A stretch of DNA of 64,000 nucleotides from Pachyseris speciosa (GCA_016490735.1 JAEMWC010000032.1:1952501-2016500), one strand, 5' to 3'. Shown: positions 42,463 through 53,333, counted from the first letter of the stretch. Numbers and translations: made by a program. Notes: generated by a model not told the origin, from the letters alone.

Positions 42463-43420
42463 CTTGGCTTATGGTATTCCGAGAGAGAACTTCGTCGAAG
42501 TGTTAACCTCTACAGCGGCATTCGAAATGTGAATGAAAGCACTATTGAAGCGGTTTGCGTGTAGGTTGTCAATGGTTACACAATTCCGCCCTTCCAACAT
42601 TCGGTTATCGGTAGAGTTATCGGTGAAGTTGATAGCAAAATCCCCTTTTTAAATAGCCATCCGTTAGCATTAATCGGTATTTTAATTAATAATCGCAAAG
42701 CGCTGACTTTTAACGCTAACTTTACTTTACGACCAGTGTAGAAACCAAGAAACTAATCGGCACGAGTCTTGGAATAGGCACTGTTTTTTATTATTATTAT
42801 TGTTTATTAGCCTTTAAAGTGCTATTTTGTTCACACCTCAGTCTCAACACTTACATGTAATAGTCCCGAAGGGGTGCTATTGTTTGCGGAGGCGGAGCTT
42901 GGTCTAAATTTCAATTCTCGCGCGAAATTCAAACAAGGTGCTTTCTATTGCCATGGGAGTTTCAAAGGAGAGGGAAAGCAAGAACTTTGGTTGAAACAAT
43001 CTAAAGTTGGATTTTGCGACCACTTTGAATCATCAGTTTCATTTGAAACTTGGTATAGTGCCGTCTCAAGCAACATACAATCAAAGCCAAATGCAAACTT
43101 TTTGGTCGGGCACTCGTGTGAAGAAAAATTTAGCTTCAAAGTTTACTCTCATACCAAAAATTCCTTGAAATAGACCAAATTCAAACAAAATTTGCGACTA
43201 GTTCCAACCGCGGTAAAATCTCGCAAAATGTCTCGTATCTTTCATTGATCCTTCATCTACAAAACGCCATATGCAAACTTTTTCGAAACATTAGTAACAA
43301 GCTCAAAAACGCGCAAAACATACACGCTTTTGGCAAATGTCGGACATTTTTCTTATTGTCTGGACTCATTATTCTTATTGTCTGGAATCATTATTCACTT
43401 TGAATTTACGCGCGGACATC
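42463..43420. other. No gene recognised
   Basis: Sequence upstream of the 41746-42462 frame would hold its promoter. The open frame 42874-43173 has no recognisable domain and is not supported. Confidence 0.35.
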
Positions 43421-44348
43421 ACATAAAAGCCCCGGATATGTCGCCGCATTTTGGGCGAGGGGGTATGTTTGCGCCACTTCAAGCCTTCGGATTATATTTG
43501 TTCGTTTGCTGGTCGCGAGAAAACTTTGAAAACTATTGCTGCACCATCCGTTTTTCCGTGGAAGAAGTGTTCGCTTGTAAAACGAAAAGCACCAAAGCAT
43601 AGTAGTCCGATTAAACGAAAAAGACGGAGGAAAACCTCAGCAACGGCTACGATAGGCGCCGGGAGCAGTATTCCAAGTGTGTCATTTGACATAGATTCCC
43701 GGGAAAACCAGGAATTTCCTGACCTACTGTCATCAACCAAGACATCGCAACTCAGATATTTCTCCTAACAGAGATTCTACGGAGCTATAAAACGACCGTG
43801 AGAAAGCTATTCATGATCTGGACCGTGAGAAAGCCGAGCTTACTGAAAAACTCCGACAACTCGAGGCGGATATTTCCAAGATTTACAATCGAAAGTATTT
43901 AACGTCGACAGATTTGTGAAGTCAGTTAAAGATGTAACTTTTTATTCTGGATTTCCCAATAGAGACATTTTCAAGAGTATAATTCAGTATTTAAATTCAG
44001 GAAAAGAAGGTGAAAACATTAATTATTGGCATTCACCTTCTCATGATGTAGCAAATATGAATTAGAGGCAATTAAGCCTGGATTAATTTTATGTTTCTTA
44101 AAGTCAGCACTATTTCAGTATGGCCCACAAGGGCAAAGATCAATGACCACATGCCTGCTGATTTTAAGGATAAATCTGCTTCTACCAGGGTCATAATTGA
44201 CTGCAGCGAGCTCTGCTGTCAAATGCCTAAGAGTCTTCGTTTAAACAGTGGTCCTTTTAGCTCGTATAAAAACCGGCATACCAATATGAAGGGGCTTATT
44301 GGAATCTTACCTGGGGGTGCCAAAACATTTATTAAGTCAGGATTATAG
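43421..44348 (+). pseudogene. THAP/DDE_4 transposase remnant
   Basis: The C-terminal half of a THAP zinc finger reads VCLRHFKPSDYICSF, then LKTIAAPSVFPWKK (43462-43560), preceded by a likely intron end. A basic stretch (SSPIKRKRRRK) and, after a stop, a coiled coil (DREKAELTEKLRQLEADI, about 43815-43870) follow. Then comes the segment VKDVTFYSGFPNRDIFKSII (about 43930-43985) and the start of a DDE_Tnp_4 domain: STRVIIDCSELCCQMPKSL (first Asp, about 44185-44245), FSSYKNRHTNMKGLIGILPG. The frame ends at 44348, without the remaining catalytic residues. THAP plus DDE_4 is the plan of ISL2EU/HARBI-related transposons. It is truncated and frameshifted. Confidence 0.75.
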
Positions 44349-44757
44349 TCAACTTTCTACGGGGCACTTTTTATTGGAACCAAAGTTGAGGAAGTTGTGC
44401 AAACACAACAAATTATTCCCCTTCAAATCCGCCCACGTGGAGTGTGTGATCAACAAGACAAAAAACCTCCACATATGGGACAGTGTAGTGCATTTACTCT
44501 GTTTAGTGTTGTCAGTCAAATGTGGTGTGTTTGTAAGCATATTCATAAGCACATAACTCGCGTACAGGCAATGACCATTTATTTTCAGTTTGCTGACTAT
44601 TTTGAACTATTATTTCTGATTTTCTGAACTACATATCCGAGAAGAACACCTTCATGTAAATCTCCTTTTTAGCGTTCCAAGCAAATAAAAGTTTGGTTAA
44701 GTTAAGCCTGGGTAAATATTTTTTCTATATGTTTGTAGTGTTGTATTCGGCTTCCCT

Positions 44758-44860
44758 GGGCCCAGTTGCTCGAAGCGTGGTTAGCGTTAACCCGGGTTCA
44801 ATAACATGACAAGCTATAGGTTTTAATACATCTTAATCAATGATTAGATTACTTAATTGA
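44758..44860. mobile_element. MITE remnant (AGTTGCTCGAAGC family)
   Basis: GGGCCCAGTTGCTCGAAGCG and GGTTAGCGTTAACCCGGGTT at the left end, with the shared interior TAGGTTTTAATACATCTTAA. The right TIR is decayed. It is a relative of 28103-28221. Confidence 0.65.
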
Positions 44861-45061
44861 CCTGAGCAGCCTTAGTAAGGTCGGCGTTTCCGACCGCAAA
44901 ATCAGTAAACCTTTACAAGAATCACCACGACACTTGAACCAAAATTTAGTTAAGCATTTTTCAACTGATTAGGATCCCATCCGTACAACGAACTACCAAG
45001 TATGTCTTCAATTCTTCTGATAGACACGACGAACGCCATTGCTGTCTACATGCTTGACTTT

Positions 45062-45136
45062 GACTTGGCCCTCGATGCCTCGTTTCCGCGCTGCTCTCCC
45101 CAGATCATTCCGAACGGCCGCCATTTTGGAATAAGA
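45062..45136 (-). repeat. Dispersed repeat X, minus-strand copy
   Basis: Reverse complement of 34911-34992 (TTATTCCAAAATGGCGGCCG on the minus strand). It is followed directly by a piece of BEL LTR (45137-45210). Confidence 0.7.
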
Positions 45137-45210
45137 TGTATTTGATGAGATGCTCTAGGTATTCGCTCAAACGAGCACATGGTTCTCAAAAACACAACGA
45201 AGGCAAAAAT
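45137..45210 (-). repeat. BEL/Pao LTR fragment
   Basis: TTTGATGAGATGCTCTAGGT, TTCGCTCAAACGAGCACATG and AAAAACACAACGAAGGCA match 28386-28447 in the 3' LTR. No internal BEL sequence follows, so it is an isolated fragment. Confidence 0.7.
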
Positions 45211-45295
45211 AAACACTAGCGTGAGGCATGGCGGGATAGTAACACAACATGGACTGGACTGGACTAGAAGATTGTTGAGGATTAGCCTCAACATA

Positions 45296-45298
45296 ATG

Positions 45299-45344
<46 letters not shown>

Positions 45345-45377
45345 CATAGTAATAGTAATAGTAATAGTAATAATGAA
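45296..45377. repeat. (TAA)n/(TAG)n microsatellite
   Basis: About 80 bp of AAT units turning into AGT units. Confidence 0.9.
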
Positions 45378-45795
45378 TAATTGTTTCGGCGCGAGGGCGA
45401 CCGAAGCAGAACTTAAACTTCGTCAGCATTGTATTTCACGTATTTATTCGTAAATACCTAAGAATAAGAAATATACGAGTGAGGACAAATAACGTAAGGA
45501 AAGCGTACAAAAAGGAAGCGAAAGGAAAATAAAGGCAACGAAAAGACTTACCAATGCTGACATGACAGGAAACACAGTGTGAATGAATTTGAAAAAGGTA
45601 CAAGAACTAATATAACTGATGAAATTAACATAATGTGAGAAACTAAAAGGCGTGCGGAATGCAAATACTAATGCGAATACTAACTTCGTGCCAACATGCA
45701 AGGACAATTAACAACTGAAAAGACACAACAAATACAATTAAGCAAAAGCCGTAACAATAACAATAATAATAATATAAATATCCAGCATTTCTGCC
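45378..45795. other. No gene recognised
   Basis: Sequence between the microsatellite and the resumption of the duplication. Nothing identifiable. Confidence 0.4.
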
Positions 45796-46479
45796 ATAAA
45801 TCAGTGCTTTGTTATCACCAGAAAAAAATATCCTTCTCAGTATTGCGGAATATCGCCACATTTCGGGTATTACGGTAATTGTTATATATCGACCAGCACA
45901 AGAAAGGCGATGAGGTTCGTTCATACAGCAGAATTGCAGTATTGTTTTCTTTGTGATCCTATGTTTGCAGCACGACTGCATACGGTTTTCTAAAAGCCGC
46001 TAATGTATGTAACGTCATCATTTATTATTTGTAGTTTAAGACATGTACAGTGCTCAGTTTAAAACCGACAACAAAACGCGAAGGTGCTGGGTCAGGATAT
46101 TCTACGTCAATCAAGTATTAAGAGACTAACAACAACAACAACAACATAATCATTATCAACATCGTCGTCACGTCGTTAGTCGCTAGGATACGTGGAAAAC
46201 AACCTAGAGAAGGCCCTTAAAGACCTTCCCATTGAAGACTGATCGTCGTAGTAACAGCCTGCAATAGACGACAGTTTTGTCTTCCGCGATTTCTAGTATG
46301 CTGGTCTTCGATGACTGGTTGCACTCCGCTTAGTGGATTTACCTACCAGAGCAGCAGCAACGTGTACTGTACTGTTAGAAACTTGAACATGATGATGATG
46401 ATGATAAAGATGATGGTGACGATGATGAGTCCGTGTCCGTGTCCGTGTCAGTTTCCGTGTCCCAGTTCGTGTTTTTAGC

Positions 46480-47110
46480 GAAAATATCGGTATGGAGTTC
46501 GGCCTGAAGAAGTGCGGCGAAGGGGACGGCTGATTACTGTATTTCAAGGAATGAATCTGCCTGATGGAGGAAGAATGAAGACTATAGAAGGGGATGGTTA
46601 TAAGTATTTGAGGGTTCTCGGGTATGACGATTTGCTACATTACAGAATGAAGAACAAGCTGGAGAGTGAATGTTTTCGCTGGCTCAAAAAAAGTGTTAAA
46701 GTCAAAGGTCAATGGAAGGAACACGATGCTAGCAATTAACACACGGGCAGTACCAGTAATGCGATATGGAGCTGGAGTTGTCAGTTGGACCAAGATGGAA
46801 TTGTAGAATGTAGATCGGAAAACAAGGAAACTGATGACTATCTATGGTATGCTGCACCCGCATGGAGATGTAGACCACTTATATTTACCGAGAGAAAATG
46901 GGGGCCGTGGATTAATGGGGGTGGAAGACTATGTACGTTTGGAAGAAATTGGTCCACCGTATTATTTATCAAACTCATTAATAATGCATTACGTCAACTA
47001 CCAATCACCGGATGTATACCACATCACGTGCATGTGTTTGGATGCCCAATGAAAAACTATATATCTTTCTCCAGTGAGAGTGGTATGTACCACTAAAATA
47101 TGAAAATTGT
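46480..47110 (+). mobile_element. LINE remnant, RT thumb (copy 2)
   Basis: Paralogue of 5325-5990. MNLPDGGRMKTIEGDGYKYL is at 46553-46612, then LTIYGMLHPHGDVDHLYLPR and ENGGRGLMGVEDYVRLEEIG (about 46835-46955) in one readable frame. This supports the identification as an RLE-type LINE. Confidence 0.8.
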
Positions 47111-47145
47111 ACTTCTAATTACCATTAGCTATACAGTACTAGTTC

Positions 47146-47985
47146 ATTTTTCATTTACAAAATGTTTTACATCATGATTTGTCAACTTCGCGAACTAGTA
47201 ATTTATTAAACACCAAATCTTTGATGGATCGATACTCCCACAATTTTTAGTTTTTTTTCTTGAACATGGTATCAAAAAATTTCCCAATTATTTTTCAGCA
47301 ATTTGCGATCAATTTTGTGACAAATAAGGTAACCATAGCAACAGTACAGTCTCTTAGAAACACCCTTATTTTGGCTTTATGTGCCTACAACTCAAAAGCG
47401 AGTCCGGTGACCCCCGCTTTTTATCATTAAATGGCAATCAGCATATGAAAATTCATCTTTCTGCAAAGTTTTAAAAAAATCTGTACATGGGGTTCTGAGT
47501 CACCTTAAGTCATTGGAAATTTAAGGTGGCTCTGAACCACATAAACAGATCAAATCAAAAACTCGTGCTTCGTGCTTCATCAGGGGTTCCAAACACCTCG
47601 AAACAATACAAGCATTCAATAAAAGGCTTTCACAACAATAAAAAGCTTTCGCAACAATAAAAGCTTTCATTTGTTTCTCGGTGTTTTGAGCCCCTGATGA
47701 AATTCTTGCACCCGTTCTAGACATTTCCTAATAATTCATGAAGGAAATACAAAAGAAATTAATTTTTAATGATTAATAATTTTTATATTTGATATATATC
47801 CGATTTTGTAGGCCAAAATAACCCAAAATCCAAATATTAGTGCAAGAATGGATAGATATACAGTAAAGCTTTTGAAACCGCTCAATAAATTTGCAATTCG
47901 TGTTTTATTAAGTCCTAAAACACTCGGCTGCGCCTCGTGTTTTAAACTTGACAAAACACGCCTGCTCGTTTATTAAACATTACAT
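47146..47985 (+). repeat. Intervening repeat with palindrome (copy 2)
   Basis: Paralogue of 10277-11108 plus 12261-12300. It contains the palindrome GTACATGGGGTTCTGAGTCACC ... GGTGGCTCTGAACCACAT (about 47480-47545) and the single TTAA (47942-47945) that is the empty piggyBac site. Confidence 0.6.
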
Positions 47986-47989
47986 AACG

Positions 47990-48755
47990 TCCACAATAGC
48001 AGTGAACGAGGAAGTGGGGAATTTCAAAGCTCCACAGAAGTCAAGAACAAAAACTACAAAGAACGCTTTGAAAGTTGGAGGAGTAAACCCCTTCACGGTC
48101 AAATCCTAGCGCAAACGGAGGGTGTAACAGATAAAACATCGTGGAACTGGATGCAAAAAGGAATGGCTTATAGCAGCTGCCTAAGACCAGGCGCTCAAAA
48201 CAAACGCCTTTAAAACGCGTATAGAAAAGCGAGATATCTCACCCCTCTGCAGAATGTGTGGAGTAAAGGAGCAGTCTGTAGGCCACCTAATATGCGAGTG
48301 CAGTAAACTAGCTCAGAATAAGTATAAATATCGACACGATAATGTGGCCAGGATAATTCACTGGGACATTTCTAAAAAGCATGGCCTTACGAACATGAAC
48401 CAGAAAGAGTAGTGGAAAGTGGCAAGGTGCAGCTCCTGTGGGATTTCTCAATACAGACAGATTTTGAAATACAAAGTAGAAGGCCAGATATTGTTTTCTT
48501 AGATAAGGAAGACCAGTGCTTTGTTGTTGATATTACTGTGCCTGGAGATGCCCGTATAGCTGACAAAGAGAAAGAAAAGATGAAAAAGTAGCAAGATCTC
48601 AAGAGAGAAATTACAAGTGAGATTGTGGAACACCAAACCTATGTTGTGCCTGTGGTAGCAGGTGCACTTGGCATGATTCCGAAAAATCATAAACAACACC
48701 TGAAAACAATCGGTGCCACTGTTACAGAAGGCAGCGCTACTTGGAGACAAGAATA
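47990..48755 (+). mobile_element. LINE remnant, nuclease-like C-terminus (copy 2)
   Basis: Readable pieces are KPLHGQILAQTEGVTDKTSW (about 48088-48145), PLCRMCGVKEQSVGHLICEC (48241-48302), RRPDIVFLDKEDQCFVVDI (about 48478-48535), VPGDARIADKEKEKM (48538-48582) and VVPVVAGALGMIPKNHKQHL (about 48640-48700). The RPD...D.xK...DI...PGD order resembles the PD-(D/E)xK nuclease domain of RLE LINEs. A stop (TAG) follows KEKMKK and a frameshift lies near 48160. Less decayed than 12300-13115. Confidence 0.75.
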
Positions 48756-49359
48756 ATGATGATGACATGATTTAGAAAAAAACGATGATAATCTAAATTT
48801 CACTCCAGGAAACAGTAAATAGCCACTTGGGATCACATCGAGTTTACAGTTAGGCAAACGTCCGCCAGTTATTTTTCTGACTCGTCTCGTGGATTATTTA
48901 AGTTACCATGCAATAGATATTTGTCAGGAAAGCTCTAATATCGAATACATGGACTGCATAATATCCAGAGCCAAATTTAGTTATCATCTATTGCAATGTT
49001 TTTCTTGTGATAGCACCTTACAGGGAACCAAACCTCTCACAGAATCCAGAAAAATACGTTAAATCTTATAGATATATATTCTTCGGAGGAAGAGCAACCG
49101 GCAGATGACAACGGCGAGGAAAATGAATTTATAGTATTAGAAATGGAGGAAGTCGTGGGCTTGATGGTACGTGAGGTCTTTAGAAATTCTCACTGAAATG
49201 GCATGAAAGATGACGATCATCTTTTCGGAATTTTTATGTAGATTAGTGGCTGGTTTTTAATTGATTTTTGTGGTGTTATTACGGCAATAGACGTTACACT
49301 TTAGTGTGTTTTCACCAAAAGAAGCAAATCAAATTGTTGCAAAAATCACCAACGGGGAG

Positions 49360-50160
49360 CTCTAAAATGTCATCATTCCCATAGATCATTGAGCATTCCA
49401 AGATAACAGAACGCGAAATCTGAAGTCAATCTTCTAAAAAATGGTTGCGATCTATTTAACAAATAAAGAAGCCTCGCCTGTGATCTGTTCTGTTGAAAAG
49501 CACGCAGGAAGCGGATAGAGCACGAAAGAAGTGTAGGGGAAACACGAGACGTCGTCGAGTGTTTCCCCTACTTCTTGAGTGCTCTATCCGCTTCCTAAGT
49601 GCTTTACTTTACCACGGCATCTTGCCGCTCACCAAAAATGTTCACAGAACAGTAGCTCAAACTTGGTGGATACCGTTTGGACAAACCGTTTGTTATGTTT
49701 ACGGATGCGTTGTTTTAAGTGGATGTGTATTTTCCAGTGGTGGAAACCTCAGTCTACAGCACAGGTCAATCGTAAATAAATTGAAGCTTTGAACATTTGG
49801 TTTAATCTCAGTTGTTACTTTTGTTCAGAACTGAAACTCGTATTTATCTCTCGACTGGATGTCAATAATAATCATCTACACTCGTTTTGGACGCGAATTA
49901 AAAAGTAGTTGTAATTGTTTGTTTGTTTCGCTTACGAAGGAAAGTGTTTTTACTTCGCTTGGCTGACTGTTTTTCGACGTGCCTCAGCAGTGTTAAGAAA
50001 ATTTTACCCTTATGTATTTAACACGTAATTGGAACGAGTCCTCGTAAAATTAAGAGCTAATATCACTTGTGTTTCCAGAAGTTGCTGAAATTGCCCTTGT
50101 CGCTGCGTGACTTGGACAATTTCAGCAACTTCTAATTCTGAAAACGCCCGTGATATTAAT
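49360..50160. repeat. Dispersed palindromic repeat, copy C
   Basis: Counterpart of 13920-15170, with part of the left region inverted relative to copy A. It contains a near-perfect hairpin at 49496-49605 whose arms read AGCACGCAGGAAGCGGATAG and CTATCCGCTTCCTAAGTGCT around a GAGACGTCGTC centre. It ends with the GTTGCTGAAATTGCCC/GGACAATTTCAGCAAC hairpin (50080-50130). Confidence 0.65.
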
Positions 50161-50589
50161 ATCATGCTGTCATTTGTGAATCTTCCAAATCCATTGAGGC
50201 TAACAGCTCGTTTTCATACTCGTTTTGTAGGTCGTACAAGACGTCTGATTTAAAATAAAAAAAGAGGGAAAAATTCGGAAATTGGTCTGCCAGTTTTCAT
50301 TTGGGTCGACTCGATGGCGTGAGAACGTAGCTGGCCGTACATCTGTACTCTGATATAGCACGCTGTTTTAACCAATCAGAGCGCGCGTTACATCAAAACT
50401 TTGTTATAACAGATTTTACATATTTTTCTCGATTCCATGAGAGGTTTGTAGAAATTTGATATATTTATGTAATTAACACCATTCGTTGGTTCCCTTTAAA
50501 GAAACCACGTCTACGTCAAATAATAGTCCAGTTTCATTGAATGTAACTGTGCCAGTAAAGTGAAAGCAATCTTAGGGTCTCTGTCTTAA

Positions 50590-50911
50590 GCCGCGGCTAC
50601 ACGAGCGATTTTTTGCTTGCGATGGTGATGCGATTTTTTGTAAAATTGTCGCGTCGCCGGCGCGCGATGAAAATCACCCGTGTAGCCACCCTCGCACAGG
50701 TGATGCGACAGCTCAAAAAATCGCAGAAAAAGAATCGCGAAAAGTTAAACTCATTCAATTTCTCGCGATTTTTTTCTTGCGACTTTTTACCTGTTGCGTT
50801 GCCGGTTCAAGGGTGGCTACACTTGCGATTTTCATCGCGCGCTGGTGACGCGACAAAATTGAAAAAATCGCATCACCGGCGCGAGCGAAAAATCGCTCGT
50901 GTAGCCGCGGC
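50590..50911. mobile_element. TTAA-flanked MITE with long perfect TIRs
   Basis: GCCGCGGCTACACGAGCGAT and its exact inverse bound a 322-bp palindrome-rich element, with TTAA on both sides (50586-50589 and 50912-50915). Copy 1 has GTCTAAGTGATG uninterrupted at about 16196-16207. The TTAA target fits piggyBac or Kolobok; the ends lack CCCTTT, so Kolobok-like is possible. It lies 110 bp upstream of the last sulfotransferase exon. Confidence 0.8.
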
Positions 50912-51025
50912 TTAAGTGATGCTTAGCTTCCTGCTGTTTCTCCTAACAAAATGATCATTCTCTGTTGGAAAGAGTTGATATATTTCAACCTTTGAATTAT
51001 GACTATTTCTGATTTTAATCATCAG

Positions 51026-51355
51026 ATTGCTGAGCCGGAAATACTGAAGTATAATATAGACAGGTTTTTTCGATGTGCCAATGGAAGCAACAAGGCTAGA
51101 ATGGCTTTCCCAGGCCAAGTGCTTGACATCCCAAGTATGGAAATAGTAAAGCATCCAGCGGACACTCTCAGAAAAGTATGCAAGTTTCTGGAAATAGAGT
51201 GCTCGGAGAATTACATCCAGGCCTGCGAAGCCATTGTGGACCCATTCCCTTCAATAACACGAAATTTTGTGGAATGGCCTGCCGACCTGAAGAAAAGAGT
51301 ACATGAAGAAAAGAAGCGATTTTCGTTTTTTAGGGGATACTCTTTTGGTAACTGA
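51026..51355 (+). CDS. Sulfotransferase last exon (copy 2)
   Basis: The exon starts after AG at 51024-51025, phase 0 as required by exon 3, and runs 109 codons to TGA (51353-51355). It reads IAEPEILKYNIDRFFRCANG, VLDIPSMEIVKHPADTLRKV, CKFLEIECSENYIQAC, VDPFPSITRNFVEWPADLKK, ending RGYSFGN. This is the C-terminal part of the sulfotransferase fold, where a helix and loop close over PAPS. With exons 1-3 the protein is about 342 residues, normal for the family. It lies 23.6 kb from exon 3 because of inserted DNA, so whether the gene is spliced correctly is open. Confidence 0.82.
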   Translation: MAEPEILKYNIDRFFRCANGSNKARMAFPGQVLDIPSMEIVKHPADTLRKVCKFLEIECSENYIQACEAIVDPFPSITRNFVEWPADLKKRVHEEKKRFSFFRGYSFGN

Positions 51356-51457
51356 TATATCATCACTATAATCTCTAGTTTAGAGTTACGTTTTTTAATG
51401 TGCTATCTTTCAAGGTTGGGCAAAGGATGTAAGAGTGTTACAAACATGTAGAGAACA

Positions 51458-51690
51458 GGGCCCAGTTGTTCAAAGCACGATTAAGCTAATCCCGGGTTAG
51501 TGTCAAGTTTAGTTACTGTTCAATAAAAACATTTCCAAAAGATTTTCACCTTTACGTTCTGGCTGGAATTTAACTTTACTTTAAACGTAAAATTTGATTT
51601 AAAAGCCTTTCTCAACGAGCGAGATGAAAACCTCGGTTAACTCTTAACCCTGGGTTAGCGTTAATCGGCTTTCGAACAATCCAGCCCTGG
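51458..51690. mobile_element. MITE (GGGCCCAGTTGTTC family), fuller copy
   Basis: GGGCCCAGTTGTTCAAAGCA with ATTAAGCTAATCCCGGGTTAG is mirrored by AACCCTGGGTTAGCGTTAAT and GGCTTTCGAACAATCCAGCCC. It supplies AATAAA at 51522-51527, the first such hexamer after the sulfotransferase stop. The copy 1 counterpart is 17594-17777. Confidence 0.75.
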
Positions 51691-51935
51691 GAGTTAACTG
51701 GGAAGAGAAAAAAATAATTTAGCATGATACCGTTTCTATTTCATCAATAAGGGTGTCTATGTCAGCATAACTATCCCGCTTTTCAAGATTGAGGAATAAG
51801 AGACTGTGTAATTTTAACTTAAGAGCGTGTTTTGGAATTTTTTGTCATTTCTCAGGGATACTGTTCCACTGAAATTTTTGCTATGATGCTAGCAAACGAG
51901 TTTTTATGATGGTTAAGTCGAGAGTATTTGCGATA

Positions 51936-53333
51936 AAAAAATCCAGCTGAAGAGGATCGGGTGTTGTATTAGTGAACTTGGCCTGTCGGAATGAACATAT
52001 CAGAGATGATAGGCGGTGCAGAATTGTTTCAGATGTCTAGAATTAAGAGAGAAGAGAGTTTGAAGTGTACCATAGATATTGGCATTTTATTGGAGGAAAT
52101 GAAGTATGGAATAGCATGTATCTGAGATTGGGCTAAGTTCATTAACGTCATTAAACGAACCGCCCTTTTTGAAGCACATTTTTGAAGGTCATTTATTTGT
52201 AATTGGTAGCCGGTTTTTACTGAACTTTATAGATACATGACCACATCAGTTCCGCTGTAATTAATTCATTTGTAAATCAGATAAACGTTGTTGTTGTTGT
52301 TGTTGTTGTTGTTATCTGTACAATCTCCAACATTCTGGCAATCAAACAGAGTGCTGTGTATGACAGTTTTTACTGACCACAGGAAGAAGTTCTTTGAAGA
52401 AGCTATTAAATGTTTAGATTCATACTTTCCAGAATACCTTTCAAGGCTCATTTCTCCCTGTGACAGGTTATGTCCACTCCACTGTAGCCGTATTTTCATT
52501 GAAATGTTGTTTAAATAATATTAAATGGTGGTAAGAGGCCCTGCAGACCAGCTGCAATTGAAAGTCCTGGTCTGATCTTAACAAGAAGAAATGTTTTATA
52601 TAAAACAGTCTTTTACAGAAAAACCTTTTTAAGGTCACGAAAGATGTTACGTGGCTCCTCAAAAAAACTATTTAGGTTGATGAGATTTCTTGACTGGATG
52701 TAATGACGTAGGACTTTCGCACTCATCCTCGGCCCCAGAGCTGTCCCCTTTTGCACATGTCTAACGGGTGTGACGGCAGGAAGAGCGCTGGGCAACTCTA
52801 CCTAAGTCTTCAACTCTGTTTGGTTATCAGGAAATACCTTTAATTCATTTATTTCCAATTTTTGTAATATATTGCATGTCTGTTATATTTATTATTATTA
52901 TTTTTTCTGGCAAATAAATAAACTGAAACTGCAACTGAAACAGTTGAAACAATGAAATTGCTTCTGATTGGCCAACTCGGTACGCGCGAAAAACTGAACT
53001 TACAGTGCGCGGGTTGACTAACTTCACAAAACAAACATGAGTGAAGCCTCTGAAACGTCCTTCCTTGAACAAACAACAGCTTCAATAATTTATTTCTGCT
53101 CTACCTTTACTGCGAGTTTCATAATAGTGCGGAATTTCATCTTTAAGTGCAAACTACCAAACCGTGTTTTGGCTTCCATCAATGAAACGTTCCGAACACC
53201 TCCGAAGATGTAACAATACCGCGAAAGCGAGTCGGAGTGGTCTTCTTCACTTCAGCTCCGGACGAAAAAACCATTTGCATGGAAAAAGCACTGAAGTTTT
53301 ATGTGCGTCAGATACGAGGTTTAGACTTATAAT
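51936..53333. other. Unassigned sequence with a (GTT)n tract
   Basis: A (GTT)n microsatellite lies at 52288-52313. The frames around it (for example 52288-52518) are partly repeat-encoded and not supported as genes. The remainder shows no domain that I recognise. Confidence 0.4.

Larger units (their letters stand above)
28305..45795. other. 17.4-kb block of mobile DNA in intron 3
   Basis: The flanks (TTTGTTAAATAATAAT at 28293-28308 and CATAAATCAGTGCTTTGTTA at 45796-45815) are contiguous in copy 1 across a short AAT microsatellite (4606-4696). Everything between has been added to copy 2, or lost from copy 1. It contains BEL/Pao, LINE, THAP/DDE_4 and MITE remnants in both orientations, so it probably grew by several events. 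Confidence 0.7.
45796..51935 (+). repeat. Segmental duplication, copy 2, distal part
   Basis: Resumes homology with copy 1 at the equivalent of 4680 and continues to the equivalent of 19700. The proximal part is 26697-28305. Relative to copy 1 it has one clear extra element (50590-50911) and a rearranged palindromic repeat (49070-49610). Confidence 0.9.

Noticed and set aside
42874..43173. 99-codon open frame
   Set aside because: No domain, no splice context, and the opposite strand is also partly open; chance cannot be excluded.
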